This document shows positions 7,517 to 16,791 of a DNA stretch of 64,000 nucleotides, piece by piece (the first letter of the stretch is position 1; the number at the start of each line of letters is the position of its first letter). The position numbers and the translations under genes were made by a program. This stretch comes from Planctomycetota bacterium. Lineage in GTDB: Bacteria; Planctomycetota; UBA1135; UBA2386. The DNA is taken from contig JACKHZ010000012.1 in the NCBI GenBank assembly GCA_020638735.1, positions 310,001-374,000 on the forward strand, written 5' to 3'. Under the pieces are notes generated by a model. It worked only from the letters and a program-made list of their open reading frames with translations, was not told where the DNA came from and ran no database searches.

Positions 7517-8533
7517 ATGAAAGGCACCGTTCTCCATTCCCCCGGCGACGTCCGCTTCGAGACCGTCGACGATCCGACCATCGTCGCCCCCACGGACGCC
7601 GTGATCCGCATCGCGGCGACCTGCGTTTGCGGGTCCGACCTGTGGCCCTACCGCGGCCTGCAGCCGATCGAAGGACCGACCCGCATGGGCCACGAATACT
7701 GCGGCTACGTCGAGGAGGTCGGCAAGTCCGTCACATCCATCAAGCCGGGCCAGTTCGTGGTCGGGTCGTTCGCGACCTCCGACAACACCTGCCCGCACTG
7801 CAACTACGGCTACCAGTCGTCGTGCACGCAGCGCGAGTTCATCTCGATGGCGCAGTCGCCCGTGCTGCGCGTGCCCCTGGCGGACGGCACGCTCGTGCCC
7901 ACGCGCGAGGTGCCGTCGAAGGAGTCCATCCCGAGCCTGCTGACGACCTCCGACGTGCTGGGCACCGGTTGGTTCGCGGCAGACGCCGCCAACGTCAAGC
8001 CCGGGGCGACGGTGGTGGTCGTCGGTGACGGCGCCGTCGGCCTGCTCGGTGTGATGTCCGCCAAGCACATGGGAGCCGAACGCATCATCGCGATGAGTCG
8101 GCACGAACCGCGTCAGAAGCTCGCGCGCGAGTTCGGCGCGACGGACATCGTGACCGAGCGCGGCGACGACGGCGTCGCCCGCATCCTGGACATGACGGAC
8201 GGCGTCGGTGCCGACTCGGTGCTCGAGTGCGTCGGCATGCAGGAGTCGATGCTGCAGGCGATCCGCGCGACGCGGCGCGGCGGCCACGTCTCGTTCGTCG
8301 GCGTGCCGCACGGCGTCGCGCTCGACGGCCAGGAGCTGTTCTTCTCGCACGTTCACCTGCACGGCGGCCCGGCGCCGGTGCGTCGCTACCTGCCGGACCT
8401 GATCCAGCTGGTGCTCGACGGCGCGATCGATCCCGGCAAGGTCTTCGACCTGGTGCTGCCGCTCGAGCAGGTCGCCGAGGGCTACCGGGCGATGGACGAG
8501 CGGCGGGCGATCAAGGCGCTGCTGCAGCCCTGA
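7517..8533 (+). CDS. Zinc-dependent alcohol dehydrogenase family protein
   Basis: A 338-residue medium-chain dehydrogenase. The catalytic zinc ligands are visible as C38 ('CVCGSD') and H59-E60 ('GHEYCG'). The structural-zinc lobe is partial, with C92, C95 and C103. The Rossmann motif is 'VVVVGDGAVGLLGVMSAKHMGA'. 'MSRHEPRQKLAREFGATDIV' follows, suggesting an NADP-type basic pocket. ATCACGAGGAACC gives a ribosome binding site. It is the last gene of the cupin/tautomerase cluster and probably oxidises or reduces a small alcohol or aldehyde produced by that pathway. Confidence 0.9.
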   Translation: MKGTVLHSPGDVRFETVDDPTIVAPTDAVIRIAATCVCGSDLWPYRGLQPIEGPTRMGHEYCGYVEEVGKSVTSIKPGQFVVGSFATSDNTCPHCNYGYQSSCTQREFISMAQSPVLRVPLADGTLVPTREVPSKESIPSLLTTSDVLGTGWFAADAANVKPGATVVVVGDGAVGLLGVMSAKHMGAERIIAMSRHEPRQKLAREFGATDIVTERGDDGVARILDMTDGVGADSVLECVGMQESMLQAIRATRRGGHVSFVGVPHGVALDGQELFFSHVHLHGGPAPVRRYLPDLIQLVLDGAIDPGKVFDLVLPLEQVAEGYRAMDERRAIKALLQP

Positions 8534-8550
8534 GCGGCAGCCGCCCGTCG

Positions 8551-9549
8551 TCAGGCCGGTCGCTCGATGCGGCCGTCGGCGTGCAGCGCAAACCGCCCTT
8601 GGTCGCGCTCGTGCACCGGGTCGTCGCCGGGCCACGGCCAGCCGCCGAACTGCGTGCGCTGGTAGTCGACGAACGCCTGGCGGATCTCCGCCTCGGTGTT
8701 CATGACGAACGGGCCGTAGCGCGCCACCGGTTCGCCGATCGGCTTGCCCTGCAGCAGGAGCAGCTCGCACGGGTGCGTGGCCTCGAGCGCCACGGCGACG
8801 TCCGCCACCAGATCGACGAGGTGGTATTCGGCGATCTCGCGGCCGGCGACCTTCAGTCCCTTGCCGGCGAAGAAGTAGAGCGTGCGGTTCGAGCCGGCCT
8901 TCGCGGCGGGCAGCTCGAAGCGCGCGCCGGCCTCCATCTTGATGGTCCAGATCGCGACGTCGTGCTCGACCTTCGATGCCCACGAGTCAGGCGGCGAGGC
9001 GGGCGCGCGCAGCTCGCCGAGGTCTCCCGCGATCAGGGTCACGCGCGTGCCGTCCTCCTCGTGCACGGCGATCTTGTCCTGCCACAGCATCGAGAAGTAC
9101 GGCTTCACCATCTTGTCGGCGGCCGGCAGGTTGAGCCAGACCTGGAACATCTCGAGGCGGTTGTCCTTGTCGGCTTCGACCAGCGGGAACATCTCGGCGT
9201 GCAGGATGCCGCCGCCGGCGGTGAGCCACTGCACGTCGCCGCCGCCGAAGCGGGCCTTCGCGCCGAGCGAGTCGGAGTGGTCCATCAGACCCGAACGAAC
9301 GATGCTCACCGTCTCGAAGCCGCGGTGCGGATGCTGCGGGAAGCCCGGCACGGTGCTGCCGTGGTACATGCTCCAGCCGTCCTTCCGGCTGAAGTCCTGG
9401 CCGATCGTGCGGCCGGCGAGAGACGCGTTCGGGCCCATCTGCTCGTTGCCGCGCGGATAGCGGTCGTCGTGGTGGGCGCAGAAGAGGAACGGGTCGCGCG
9501 TCGGCCACTGCGGACCGAGCCCCTCGATGGACAGGATGGGGTTGTTCAT
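8551..9549 (-). CDS. Pirin family protein
   Basis: A 332-residue bicupin. The N-terminal cupin carries the pirin iron ligands in 'PGFPQHPHRGFETVSIV' (two His) and 'GGGILHAEMFP' (His and Glu). The C-terminal cupin follows ('LYFFAGKGLKV'). Pirins are Fe(II) proteins; bacterial members act as quercetin dioxygenases or as regulators. The ATG at 9549 is preferred over the upstream in-frame ATG at 9591, which would add an unusual basic leader. It converges with the alcohol dehydrogenase gene. The 217 bp to the next gene show nothing recognisable beyond likely divergent promoters. Confidence 0.9.
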   Translation of the reverse strand: MNNPILSIEGLGPQWPTRDPFLFCAHHDDRYPRGNEQMGPNASLAGRTIGQDFSRKDGWSMYHGSTVPGFPQHPHRGFETVSIVRSGLMDHSDSLGAKARFGGGDVQWLTAGGGILHAEMFPLVEADKDNRLEMFQVWLNLPAADKMVKPYFSMLWQDKIAVHEEDGTRVTLIAGDLGELRAPASPPDSWASKVEHDVAIWTIKMEAGARFELPAAKAGSNRTLYFFAGKGLKVAGREIAEYHLVDLVADVAVALEATHPCELLLLQGKPIGEPVARYGPFVMNTEAEIRQAFVDYQRTQFGGWPWPGDDPVHERDQGRFALHADGRIERPA

Positions 9550-9766
9550 GGGTTCGGGGGTGCTTCTCGGATGAGCCGATCGAAAGAGCATCGTCAGCGG
9601 CGATCGTGGCGTCGAGCCGGATCGCTCGGGACCGGCGGCTTTGGGATCCCGGAGGTCGCGTCACAAGTCCGGGGCGAGGTCGCGGTCGTCGGGTGATCGG
9701 CCAACACGCCGAAGGTCGTCCGGCGCGTGAGTCGCCAGCGGGCGACCGTCGGTTACCGTGCCGCCG

Positions 9767-11161
9767 ATGAGCGGCCTCTCGCAGCGTCGGTTCTTCTCGC
9801 CTGGTGCTCCCGTGCCCGCCGTCGCAGCGCTCTTGTGCTGCGCGGCGCTCGCGCCGTGTCCGTCGCTGCGCGCCCAGCACCAGGGCGAATGGCAGCAGCT
9901 GTTCAACGGCAAGGACCTCGTCGGCTGGACGCCGAAGATCCGCGGCTACGACGCCGGCGTGAACTTCGGCGACACGTTCCGCGTCGTCGACGGCCTGCTG
10001 ACCGTCAGCTACGACCAGTACGGCGGCCGCTTCGAAGGTCGCTTCGGTCACCTGTTCCACGACCTGGAGTTCGCCGACTATCGGCTGCGCGCGACCTATC
10101 GCTTCGTCGGCGAGCAGATCGCCGACGGCGCTGGCTGGGCGCTGCGCAACAGCGGTCTGATGCTGCACGGGCAGCCGGCCGCGACGATGGCCAAGGACCA
10201 GGACTTTCCGGTGTCGATCGAAGTGCAGCTGCTCGGCGGCGGCGAGCACGGCGAACGGCCGACGGCCAACCTGTGCACGCCGGGCACCAACGTGGTGCGC
10301 GACGGCAAGCTGTGGACGCAGCACTGCCTCAACTCCAACTCGCCGACCTTTCGCGGCGAGCAGTGGGTCACGGTCGAGGTCGAGGTGCGCGGCGGCACCT
10401 TCCGCCATCGCATCGACGGCCACACGGTGCTCACCTACGACGGGCCGCAGCTCGATCCGCGTGACGGCGACGCCAAGAGATTGCTGGCCGACGGGCGCGG
10501 CGTCGAGTTGACGCACGGCACGATCTCGCTGCAGTCCGAGAGTCACCCGGTGCAGTTCAAGACCGTCGAGCTGCTGCCGCTGGCCGCGCCGGGGCCGTGG
10601 TTGGAGCCGCTGACGGCGAAGGCGCTCGCCGAGCACTTCACGACCAAGGGCAACTGGAGCCTCGCCGACGGCGTCGCCACGCTGACGCCGCGCGACGGCG
10701 AGCAGGGCTGGCAGCGCTACGACCACTACCTGTGGCTCGACGACGACAAGCCGTTCGCCGACTTCGAGGCCGAGTTCGACTACCGCCTGCAGGAGGGCGG
10801 CAACAGCGGCTTCTACTTCCACGTCGGCGACGAGGCGCAGCCGGTGCAGACCGGGGTCGAGGTGCAGCTCTACGCGACGGCGCCGGACAAGGCGGCGGCG
10901 AAGCTGACCGACCACGACGCCGGCGGCATCATCCCCGGCGGGCCGCCGAGCGAGAACGCGTCGCGGCCGATTGGCGAGTGGAGCCGCATGCACGTCGTCT
11001 GCGAGAACGGCCGCGTGCAGGTGACGCTGAACGGACGCCTCGTGCACGTGATGGCGCTCGACCACCAGGCGATCGCGGATCGGCCGCGCGCCGGCGTGAT
11101 CGGCTTCCAGGACCACTCGCTGCCGCTGGAGCTGCGGCGGTTGCGCGTGCGGCGGCTGTGA
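9767..11161 (+). CDS. Exported double DUF1080 (3-keto-disaccharide hydrolase-like) protein
   Basis: A 464-residue protein. The signal peptide (about 1-36) ends at 'SLRAQHQG'. It contains two concanavalin-like DUF1080 domains. The first (about 40-275) shows 'WQQLFNGKDLVGWTPK' and 'LRNSGLMLHGQ'; the second (about 280-460) shows 'NSGFYFHVGDE' and 'GVEVQLYAT'. DUF1080 is strongly expanded in Planctomycetota and Bacteroidota, and some members hydrolyse 3-keto-glycosides. It is probably periplasmic, acting on sugars. No other sugar gene is adjacent, so the substrate cannot be guessed. Confidence 0.85.
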   Translation: MSGLSQRRFFSPGAPVPAVAALLCCAALAPCPSLRAQHQGEWQQLFNGKDLVGWTPKIRGYDAGVNFGDTFRVVDGLLTVSYDQYGGRFEGRFGHLFHDLEFADYRLRATYRFVGEQIADGAGWALRNSGLMLHGQPAATMAKDQDFPVSIEVQLLGGGEHGERPTANLCTPGTNVVRDGKLWTQHCLNSNSPTFRGEQWVTVEVEVRGGTFRHRIDGHTVLTYDGPQLDPRDGDAKRLLADGRGVELTHGTISLQSESHPVQFKTVELLPLAAPGPWLEPLTAKALAEHFTTKGNWSLADGVATLTPRDGEQGWQRYDHYLWLDDDKPFADFEAEFDYRLQEGGNSGFYFHVGDEAQPVQTGVEVQLYATAPDKAAAKLTDHDAGGIIPGGPPSENASRPIGEWSRMHVVCENGRVQVTLNGRLVHVMALDHQAIADRPRAGVIGFQDHSLPLELRRLRVRRL

Positions 11162-11210
11162 GAAGGCGTCGCCGCTCTTCCGCACCCTCGGCCCGCTCTC
11201 GCCGCGTTGC

Positions 11211-11663
11211 ATGACCCAGATCCCCGAACCTCTGACCGAAGTCGCGCGCGCGATCCAGCTCGCGCTCGCGCCGGTGTTCCTGCTCACCGGCGTCGCCGGC
11301 CTGCTCAACGTGATGACCGGGCGCCTGTCCAGGATCATCGATCGAGGGCGGGCGTTGACGGAGCGACCCGGCTTCGCCGCGCAGGCCAGCCGGGAGACGC
11401 CGGTGCTGGAACGACGCGGCTACTTCGTCAGCATCGCGATCACGTCGTGCACCATCGCGGCGCTGCTGCTCTGCATGGTCGTCGCCACGCTGTTCGTCGA
11501 GGCGCTGCTGGCGGCGCCGCTGGCGTGGGTGGTCGGCGCATTGTTCACGGCGGCGATGCTCGCGCTGGTGGTGGGCCTGTCGTGCTTCTTGCGCGAGGTG
11601 CACATGGCCATGCAGGCGGTGCGGTTCGGCGGTGACCCGCACGAGCGGGGCGACCCGTCGTAG
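11211..11663 (+). CDS. DUF2721 membrane protein
   Basis: A 150-residue protein with an amphipathic N-terminus and three hydrophobic segments around residues 17-35, 73-95 and 100-122. 'LAPVFLLTGVAGLLNVMTGRLSR' and 'RIIDRGRAL' are typical of DUF2721, a small inner-membrane family of unknown function. The start codon ATG 11211 directly precedes the conserved start. It is solitary; the upstream DUF1080 gene ends 49 bp earlier. Confidence 0.85.
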   Translation: MTQIPEPLTEVARAIQLALAPVFLLTGVAGLLNVMTGRLSRIIDRGRALTERPGFAAQASRETPVLERRGYFVSIAITSCTIAALLLCMVVATLFVEALLAAPLAWVVGALFTAAMLALVVGLSCFLREVHMAMQAVRFGGDPHERGDPS

Positions 11664-11751
11664 GGCTCCGCTCAGTGATTGCGCAGGGCCCTGGGATCCG
11701 CGCGCCGTGTGGCCTAGCTCCTGCGCCTCCTACCCAAGGACACCCAGAAGC

Positions 11752-12555
11752 ATGGATCTCGGACTCGCCAAACGCACCGCTCTCGTCACTGGATCCACCG
11801 CCGGCATCGGTCGCGCCATCGCGAGAGAGCTGCTGCTCGAAGGCGCCACCGTCGTGATCAACGGTCGTGACCCCGGGCGCACCCGGCAGGCGACGGACGA
11901 GCTGGCGAAGGACACCGGTGGCCGGGCGATCGCCGTCGCCGGGGACGTGTCGACGAGCGACGGTGCACGTGAATTCCTGGCGTTGCTCGCGCGCGAGAGC
12001 CCGCCGATCGACGTGCTGGTCAACAACGCGGGCGTCTTCGAGCCGAAGCCGTTCGCGGACATCGCCGACGACGAATGGATGTCGATGTTCGAGGTCAACG
12101 TCGTCAGCGGCATCCGCCTCTCGCGCGCGCTGGTGCCCAGGATGGTCGAGGGCGGCTACGGTCGTGTGATCTTCATCAGCAGCGAGTCCGGTCTCAGCAT
12201 CCCCGAGGAGATGATCCACTACGGCGTGTCGAAGACGGCGCAGCTGGCGGTGGTGCGCGGTCTCGCCAAGTCGCTGCGCGGCACCGGGGTGACCGTCAAC
12301 GCGGTGTTGCCGGGCCCGACCTGGACCGAAGGGGTGGCCGACTTCGTCGCCAAGATGGCGGCGCAGGAGGGCGTCACCGTCGAGGAGATGCGCGAGACGT
12401 TCGTCGCCAAGCATCGCCCGGCGTCCCTGATCCGGCGTTTCGCCGAACCGGCGGAAGTCGCGGCGATGGTTGCCTATGCGGTGTCGGATCGGGCGTCGGC
12501 GACGACCGGGGCGGCGCTGAAGGTGGAAGGTGGGCTGATCGACAGCATCGGCTGA
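11752..12555 (+). CDS. Short-chain dehydrogenase/reductase (SDR)
   Basis: A 267-residue classical SDR. The cofactor motif TGSTAGIG is at residues 14-21 and NNAG at about 89-92. The catalytic Ser is in 'VIFISSESG', and Tyr/Lys are in 'YGVSKTAQ' (YxxxK). The loop 'TEGVADFVAKMAAQEGVTVEEM' is long and helical, covering the substrate site. The substrate is unknown. AAGGACACC upstream gives a modest ribosome binding site. No operon partner is evident. Confidence 0.93.
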   Translation: MDLGLAKRTALVTGSTAGIGRAIARELLLEGATVVINGRDPGRTRQATDELAKDTGGRAIAVAGDVSTSDGAREFLALLARESPPIDVLVNNAGVFEPKPFADIADDEWMSMFEVNVVSGIRLSRALVPRMVEGGYGRVIFISSESGLSIPEEMIHYGVSKTAQLAVVRGLAKSLRGTGVTVNAVLPGPTWTEGVADFVAKMAAQEGVTVEEMRETFVAKHRPASLIRRFAEPAEVAAMVAYAVSDRASATTGAALKVEGGLIDSIG

Positions 12556-12662
12556 GGCGGCGGGCCCGGCGGTTCGGCGTCACGCAGTCGGTGGTCGCGA
12601 CATGCGACCGCCGCACCTGCTCCGAGGGCTGCATCCGGCGGCCATGCATCTACCATTTGCCC

Positions 12663-14325
12663 ATGTCCGACGACAGCACCTGCGCGGCCGCGTTTCCGAC
12701 CCTCAGCGACGACGAGCTCGGCATCGTCGTCGCGCTCGGTGAGATCCGGCGCTACCCCGACGGCGAAGTCCTGTTCCAGAAGGGCGACAAGGACTTCCCG
12801 TTCTTCGTCGTGCGCAGCGGCGGCATCCGCATCACCGAGAGCTCGACCGGCGAAGAGCGGCTGGTGGTGGAGCACGGTCCGGGCGAGTTCAGCGGCGACG
12901 TCGACCTGCTGACCGGGCGATCGGCGATGGTGACCGCGCGGGCCAGCGGCGGCCTGCAGGTGATCGCGGTGCCGGCGTCGCGCCTGCGCCGCCTGCTCAA
13001 CGAGGTGCCGACGCTCAGCGACAAGCTCATGCACGCCTTCCAGCTGCGGCGTGAGATCCTCGAGCGTTCGGGTTTCGCCGGAGTGCAGCTGCTCGGTCGC
13101 ACGGACTCGCCGGCGGCGTTGCGCATCCAGGAGTTCTTCTACAAGAACCGCGTGCCCTCGCGGTTCGTCGACATCGACGAGGCCGAAGGGCAGGCGCTCG
13201 CGGTGAAGTGGTCGATCGATCCCGAGCGTCTGCCGGCGATCATCGCCGGGCACAAGGTCGTGCAGGAGCCGACGCTGCCGGGCATCGCGCAGTGCATCGG
13301 CATCAGCCGCGACGTTCCGGACGAGGTGCTGGATCTGGTGATCGTCGGCGCCGGGCCCTCGGGTCTGGCCGCGGCGGTCTACGGCGGTTCGGAAGGGCTG
13401 CGCACCATGGTGCTCGATTCGGTCGGGCCCGGCGGTCAGGCGGGCAGCAGCTCGAAGATCGAGAACTACATGGGCTTTCCGTCGGGGATCAGCGGCGTCG
13501 AACTCGCGAACCGCGGCTTCATCCAGGCGCTGAAGTTCGGCGTCACGTTCAACGCACCGGTCTCGGTCCTGGACATCCGACGCCGCCCGGACGGCATCCT
13601 CGAACTGCCGCTGTGCTCGGGACAGGTGGCGCGTGCCCGCGCCGTGCTGATCGCGACCGGCGTCTCCTACCGTCGGCTGCCGATCGACAACTACGCGCGC
13701 CTCGAGGGCATCGGCGTCTATCACGCCGCGACGAGCGTCGAGGCCCGCGCCTGCCGAGACCGCATGGCGATCGTCGTCGGCGGCGGCAACAGCGCGGGAC
13801 AGGCGGCCATGTATCTGGCCGAGCACGCCAGCGCCGTGAAGCTGATCCTGCGCGGCGGTGACCTCTTCCACAGCATGTCGAGCTACCTCGCCGACCGCGT
13901 GCGCGCGCACCCGAACATCGAGGTCTGTCACGCACACCGAGGTCGACGCCTTCGCCGGCGAAGGCTGCCTGCAAGGGGTGACGCTGCGCGACAACCGGAC
14001 CGGCGCGCTGCGGCACCACGACTGCGCCGCGCTGTTCGTCTTCGTCGGCGCCAAGCCCGCCACCGACTGGCTGCCGGCCGCGGTCGCTCGCGACGGCAAC
14101 GGCTTCGTGCTGACCGGCGCCGCGGCGGGGGCCTCCGGCAGCTGGCCGCTGGTGTCGCCGCCGTGCGAACTGGAGACCTCGATGCCGGGCGTGTTCGCCT
14201 CCGGCGACGTGCGCGCCGGCACCACCAAGCGCTGCGTCTTCGCGGTCGGCGACGGCGCCCTGGCCGTCACTTGCGTGCACCAGTATCTGGCCCGCGCGGC
14301 GGCGCCGCACGCCAGCGGCGCCTGA
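12663..14325 (+). pseudogene. cNMP-binding domain fused to thioredoxin-reductase-like FAD oxidoreductase, interrupted by a one-base frameshift
   Basis: Residues 1-~135 form a cyclic-nucleotide-binding domain ('YPDGEVLFQKGDKDFPFFVV', 'GEFSGDVDLLTGR'). An FAD domain begins near residue 225 ('LVIVGAGPSGLAAAVYG'), and an NAD(P) domain near 368 ('AIVVGGGNSAGQAAMYLAE'). The redox CxxC of true thioredoxin reductases is absent; the equivalent stretch reads 'YHAATSVEARAC', as in this cNMP-fused subfamily. After 'HPNIEV', the frame shifts within TGTC at 13926-13929 (one base too many). The C-terminal 130 residues then continue in the next frame, ending with the FAD-binding 'GVFASGDVRAGTTKR'. The homologous protein is complete apart from this indel, so sequencing error or a recent mutation is equally possible. 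It is likely co-transcribed with the DedA-rhodanese gene. Confidence 0.8.
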
Positions 14326-14387
14326 CCCGTCGTCCCCGCGGGCCGACGATTGCGTCCCGGCCGTCGCCGAACTACACCCCGGCCCCG

Positions 14388-15323
14388 ATGTCCGCACTGC
14401 TCGAGTTCCTGACCGCGAACGGCTACGTCGTGGTGTTCGCGTGGGTGCTGATCGGGCAGATCGGGGTGCCGGTGCCGGCGGGCCCGCTGTTGCTAGCCGC
14501 CGGCGCGCTCGCAGGCGGGGGCCAGCTGTCGCTCGGCGTGCTGTTGCTGCTGTCGGTCGTCGCGTCGTTGCTCGCCGACGCCGCCTGGTTCTGGCTCGGC
14601 CGGCGGCACGGCGCGCGCGTGCTGTCCCTGCTCTGCCGCATCTCCCTCGAACCGGACTCGTGCGTGCGGCGCACCCAGCTGACCTTCGCCACGCGCGGCG
14701 CGTCGACGTTGCTGTTCGGCAAGTTCGTTCCGGGCCTCGGTCTGCTGGGGCCGCCGTTGGCCGGCATGAGCCGCATGGGGGTCGTCCGGTTCGTCACCTA
14801 CAGCGTTGGCGGTGCGCTGCTTTGGGCTGGCGCGTTCCTGGTGCCGGGCTACCTGCTGCACCAGCAGCTCGAAGTGATCGCCGAACGGCTCGCGCTGACC
14901 GGCGCCTGGCTGCTGACGGCGTTCGCGGTGGTGGTCGTCGGCTGGATCGCCTGGCGCTGGTCGCTGCGGCGACGCTTCCTGCGGCGGCTGCGCACGGCGC
15001 GCATCGCACCGCTCGAGCTGCATCGGCGCATCGCCGACGGTGAGGCGGTGTTCGTCGTCGACCTGCGGCACGATACGGACGTCGGCTTCGATCCGTTCGT
15101 CGTGCCGGGCGCGCTGCGCATGACCGCCGAGCTGCTCGAGCAGCGCCATCTCGAGATACCGCGCGATCGCGACGTCGTGCTCTACTGTAGTTGACCCAAC
15201 GAAGCGACCAGTGCCCGTGCGGCACTGCTCCTGCACCGGCGCGGCATCACGCGCGTGCGTCCGCTGCTGGGCGGTCTCGATGGTTGGCGCGAGTCGGGGT
15301 TGCCGGTGCAGGCCGTGTCCTGA
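14388..15323 (+). CDS. DedA-family membrane protein fused to a rhodanese domain; candidate selenoprotein (in-frame TGA at 15192-15194)
   Basis: From the ATG at 14388, a DedA/SNARE-associated membrane domain (residues 1 to ~200) shows 'GQIGVPVPAGPLLLAAGA' and 'FGKFVPGLGLLGPPLAGMSRM'. A cytoplasmic rhodanese domain follows (about 205-305), with 'VFVVDLRHD', 'PGALRM' and 'DVVLYCS'. Codon 269 is TGA, directly after Cys267-Ser268. The same frame then continues with the rest of the rhodanese, 'PNEATSARAALLLHRRGI' and 'LLGGLDGW', to a normal TGA at 15321. Homologous domains that I recall read CSCPNEATSA, so the TGA replaces a cysteine codon. A SECIS-like hairpin follows. With Sec269 the protein is 311 residues and would have a Cys-Ser-Sec active loop for persulfide or selenide chemistry at the membrane. 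Without recoding, the rhodanese loses its C-terminal third. Confidence 0.8.
15195..15227 (+). other. Candidate bacterial SECIS element in the DedA-rhodanese gene
   Basis: Stem CAGTGCC (15209-15215), loop CGTGC (15216-15220), stem GGCACTG (15221-15227): a perfect 7-bp stem starting 14 bases after the TGA. Loop G-U occupies positions 26-27 counted from UGA. It has the same loop size and the same GU placement as the element at 2776-2792 in an unrelated protein. Codons over the hairpin encode conserved rhodanese residues, so the structure overlaps coding sequence, as bacterial SECIS elements do. Confidence 0.62.
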
Positions 15324-15369
15324 ACGAGCGGTTGCCCGGCCAGGCTTCGCAGCGCCGCGCGGATCGGCG

Positions 15370-16785
15370 ATGATCCCGCCGATGCACATGGTCCTGCTGG
15401 CGGCGTTGCTGCTCTGTTCGTGGTCGGGCGCCGTGCTCGCGCAGGAGCGGGCGTCGGCCTTGGCGCTGGTCGGCGCGACGGTGCACGTCGGCGACGGCGC
15501 GGCGCCGATCGCCGATGCAGCGGTGCTGATCGCGGGCGAACGCATCGTCGCGGTCGGCCCGCGCGACGCGGTGCCGTTGCCCGACGGTGCGCGCGTGGTG
15601 GACCTCAGCGGCAAGCACATCGCGCCCGGCCTGGTCGACACGCACGTGCACTACTCGCAAACGGGCTGGGTGGACGGCCGCCCCGACGCCGCCGACGTGC
15701 GCGATCGCTACCCCTACGAAGCGACGATGGCGACCAACGCGCTGCATCCGGAGCGCTTCCACCTCGCGTTCCTGCACGCCGGCGTGACGGCGGTGCTCGA
15801 CTGCGGCGGCTATCCGTGGACGCGGCGGCTCGGGGAGGCGACCGAGCACGACCCGTACGCACCGCACGTGGCCGCGGCGGGCGCGCTGCTGGCGACCTAC
15901 GACCCGAAGGTGCTGACGCTGCCCGACCAGCAGCAGTTCGTGTTCCCGCACGACGCCGACGAGGCGCGACGGTTCGTGCGGCTGCACGCGGCGTTCGGCA
16001 GCGCCTTCGTCAAGGTGTGGTACATCACCACGCCAGAGCATCCGCTCGAGGAGCTGTCGCCGATCGTGCACGCGGCCGGTGAGGAGGCGCGCGCGGTCCG
16101 GCTGCCGCTGATCGTGCACGCGACCACGCTCGACACGGTGCGCGACGCGATCGCCGCTGGCGCGCACCTGCTGGTGCACAGCGTCGAAGATCGCGAGATC
16201 GACGACGACTTCGTCGCCGCGGCCAAGGCGGCCGGCACGTTCTACTGCCCGACGCTGACGGTGCGGCGCGGCTACTTCCAGGTCTACAGCGCGGCCGTCG
16301 ACGCCGAGGTGCTCGCTCAGCTCGACGGCGTGCATCCGACGGTCGCAGCGCGCGTGCGAGCGACCGAAGAACTGCCGGTCCGGGTGCCGCAGCGCGCGCT
16401 GCAGGGCATGGCCAAGCGCTTCGAGCTGGCCGAACAGACGATGGCGAAGAACCTGCTGCGATTGCACCAGGCCGGTGTGCCGGTGGTGCTGGGCACCGAC
16501 GCGGGCAATCCGCTGACGCTGCACGGACCGTCGGTCTGGCCCGAGCTCGAGGCGATGGCGGCCGCGGGGCTGACGCCGGGCGAAGTGCTGGTCGCCGCGA
16601 CCTGGCACGCCGCGCAGGCGATGCGGCGCGAGGACTTCGGGCGGGTGGCGAGCGATTCCTGGGCCGATCTCGTCGTGCTCGACGCCGACCCCGAGCAGGA
16701 CGTCACCGCGTGGCGCACGGTGCAGCAGGTCGTGCGCGCCGGTGTGCTGCACGAGCGCGCGGCGCTGCGGCAGCGCGGCGAGTAG
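15370..16785 (+). CDS. Exported metal-dependent amidohydrolase
   Basis: A 471-residue protein. The signal peptide (about 1-24) ends 'SGAVLAQ'. The amidohydrolase fold has metal ligands H92-x-H94 ('DTHVHY'), a likely carbamylated-Lys region near 'SAFVKVWYI', His in 'LIVHATT' and 'LLVHSVED', and Asp in 'VLGTDAGNPL'. The closing beta-sandwich motif is 'DSWADLVVLDADP'. It resembles imidazolonepropionase- or prolidase-type exported amidohydrolases common in this phylum. The substrate is unknown. It begins 47 bp after the DedA-rhodanese stop and may be co-transcribed. Confidence 0.88.
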   Translation: MIPPMHMVLLAALLLCSWSGAVLAQERASALALVGATVHVGDGAAPIADAAVLIAGERIVAVGPRDAVPLPDGARVVDLSGKHIAPGLVDTHVHYSQTGWVDGRPDAADVRDRYPYEATMATNALHPERFHLAFLHAGVTAVLDCGGYPWTRRLGEATEHDPYAPHVAAAGALLATYDPKVLTLPDQQQFVFPHDADEARRFVRLHAAFGSAFVKVWYITTPEHPLEELSPIVHAAGEEARAVRLPLIVHATTLDTVRDAIAAGAHLLVHSVEDREIDDDFVAAAKAAGTFYCPTLTVRRGYFQVYSAAVDAEVLAQLDGVHPTVAARVRATEELPVRVPQRALQGMAKRFELAEQTMAKNLLRLHQAGVPVVLGTDAGNPLTLHGPSVWPELEAMAAAGLTPGEVLVAATWHAAQAMRREDFGRVASDSWADLVVLDADPEQDVTAWRTVQQVVRAGVLHERAALRQRGE

Positions 16786-16791
16786 CTGCGT

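Noticed and set aside
13920..13940. Programmed frameshifting in the cNMP-FAD oxidoreductase
   Set aside because: No slippery heptamer or downstream pseudoknot is apparent; an ordinary indel is simpler.
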